Assembly: GCA_050743385.1 (NCBI GenBank)
Contig: JBOGFJ010000318.1
Coordinates: forward strand, 1 to 5,471
DNA: 5,471 nt
Reading direction: 5' to 3'
Source: JACDBD01 sp050743385
Lineage (GTDB): Bacteria > Actinomycetota > Acidimicrobiia > IMCC26256 > JACDBD01
In this document: piece by piece, positions 4,835 through 5,471 of the stretch
Layout of the letters: every line of letters begins with the position of its first letter
How positions within the stretch are numbered: the first letter of the stretch is position 1
Made by a program: the position numbers and the translations under genes
The notes under the pieces: model-generated
Told to the model about the DNA's origin: nothing
Seen by the model: only the letters and a program-made list of their open reading frames with translations
The model's database searches: none

Positions 4835-5471
4835 TCAGACCGTGAGCCGGTAGAAGCGCCAGAAGTCGTTCTCGATGGGCAGCACCTCGGCACCGGCGAA
4901 CCCGGCCTCCCTGGCGTAGCGGTCGAGCGTCGAAGGGCGCATGACGGTTCCGGTTCCCGCCGACGGCTGCTCGGCCATCCCGACCGGGAGGCAGTGCACG
5001 ACGCTGGCGGCGTAGAAGAAGCGCTCCAGGTCGTCGCCGGGGGCGGTGAACTCCTCGGCGCACCGCTCGTCGCCCACCACCACGATCCCGCTCTCGCCGA
5101 CGAGTGCGCGCACCGCACGGAGCACGCCGACAGGGTCGGAGAGGTCGTGGATCATCTCGAAGCAGAAGGCAGCGTCGTAGTCGCCGTCGAGTCCGGGGTC
5201 GGCGGCGTCGCGCACCTCGAAGATCACCCGATCGCTCACACCCGCGTCGGCAGCGTTGCGCCGTGCGGCCGCGATGGACGCGTCGTCGAGGTCGATGCCC
5301 GTGACTGCGATCTTGGGGTATGCGCTCGCGAGCGCGATGCTCGACCACCCTTCCCCGCACCCGACGTCGAGCACGCGGGCGGAGGGATCCGCCTCGAGCC
5401 GGGCGCCCAGCCCCGGGATCTGCGGCACCCACTCCGCCGCGAACGCGTTGACGAAGAGCGGCCGGGTCATG
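4835..5471 (-). CDS. Class I SAM-dependent methyltransferase, C-terminal part (partial)
   Basis: The visible 211 residues from the Met at 5470 hold a complete Rossmann-type methyltransferase domain. Motif I, VLDVGCGEGWSS, is at 33-44 and binds S-adenosylmethionine. The strand-2 acidic motif GIDLD at 58-62 contacts the ribose. The acidic DAADPG region is at 88-93, and DAAFCFEMIHDL at 99-110 covers motif II. A later segment, EEFTAPGDDLERFFY (139-153), then AEQPSAGTGTVMRP (166-179) and a C-terminal FWRFYRL, is typical as I recall it of a family of about 350 residues that carries an N-terminal winged-helix domain (the Rv2258c-like group). In those proteins the MxRPLF segment at the visible start is internal, so the true start most likely lies beyond the right edge and the Met at 5470 is not the initiator. 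The methyl acceptor is unknown; it is not a MenG/UbiE by motif. The stop is at 4835-4837, upstream of the lipoprotein gene on the same strand. Confidence 0.9.
   Translation of the reverse strand, partial: MTRPLFVNAFAAEWVPQIPGLGARLEADPSARVLDVGCGEGWSSIALASAYPKIAVTGIDLDDASIAAARRNAADAGVSDRVIFEVRDAADPGLDGDYDAAFCFEMIHDLSDPVGVLRAVRALVGESGIVVVGDERCAEEFTAPGDDLERFFYAASVVHCLPVGMAEQPSAGTGTVMRPSTLDRYAREAGFAGAEVLPIENDFWRFYRLTV

Noticed and set aside
4479..5432. 317-codon Arg-rich open frame on the minus strand
   Set aside because: It overlaps the methyltransferase and the lipoprotein start in another frame and has the composition of a shadow frame.

Overview
The window is a high-GC stretch with strong third-position G/C bias, SD-led genes, and frequent GTG starts. 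This fits an actinomycete-type bacterium. The cytochrome b, menaquinone-reductase-like and methyltransferase sequences suggest Actinomycetota, perhaps the Acidimicrobiia, but that assignment is inference from protein flavour and not a computed result.

Left block (1-2186, all on the minus strand, read right to left): four tightly packed genes that look like one operon. In transcription order they are a five-helix membrane protein of unknown family (2186-1536), a 2[4Fe-4S] ferredoxin-like protein (1530-1117), the N-terminal four-helix half of a split b6-type cytochrome b (1114-320), and the first 100 codons of an Ala/Glu-rich protein that runs off the left edge (300-1). Gaps are 5, 2 and 19 nt. 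The cytochrome b keeps all four haem histidines with b6-type spacing. It also has a cysteine in the place where cytochrome b6 and Bacillus QcrB attach the extra haem c_i. No Rieske protein, cytochrome c or cytochrome b C-terminal subunit is visible. The operon therefore looks like part of a non-standard menaquinol-oxidising or ferredoxin-linked electron-transfer complex, with the rest lying to the left or elsewhere.

Middle: a 160-nt divergent intergenic region (2187-2346) with several short repeats separates this operon from a plus-strand FAD-dependent geranylgeranyl-reductase family gene (2347-3594). That gene most resembles MenJ, which hydrogenates the menaquinone side chain. A quinone-tailoring enzyme facing a quinone-using complex is a sensible functional pairing.

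Right block: after the reductase, a long imperfect hairpin (3602-3677) sits between convergent genes and is probably a bidirectional terminator. The remaining genes are on the minus strand. One is a secreted lipoprotein with five Asp-box (BNR-like) repeats, predicted to be a beta-propeller (4762-3650). The other is a class I SAM-dependent methyltransferase whose N-terminus is cut off by the right edge (5471-4835). These two have no obvious link to the electron-transfer genes. I saw no rRNA, tRNA, CRISPR array or mobile element, and no gene-free stretch exceeds 300 bases.
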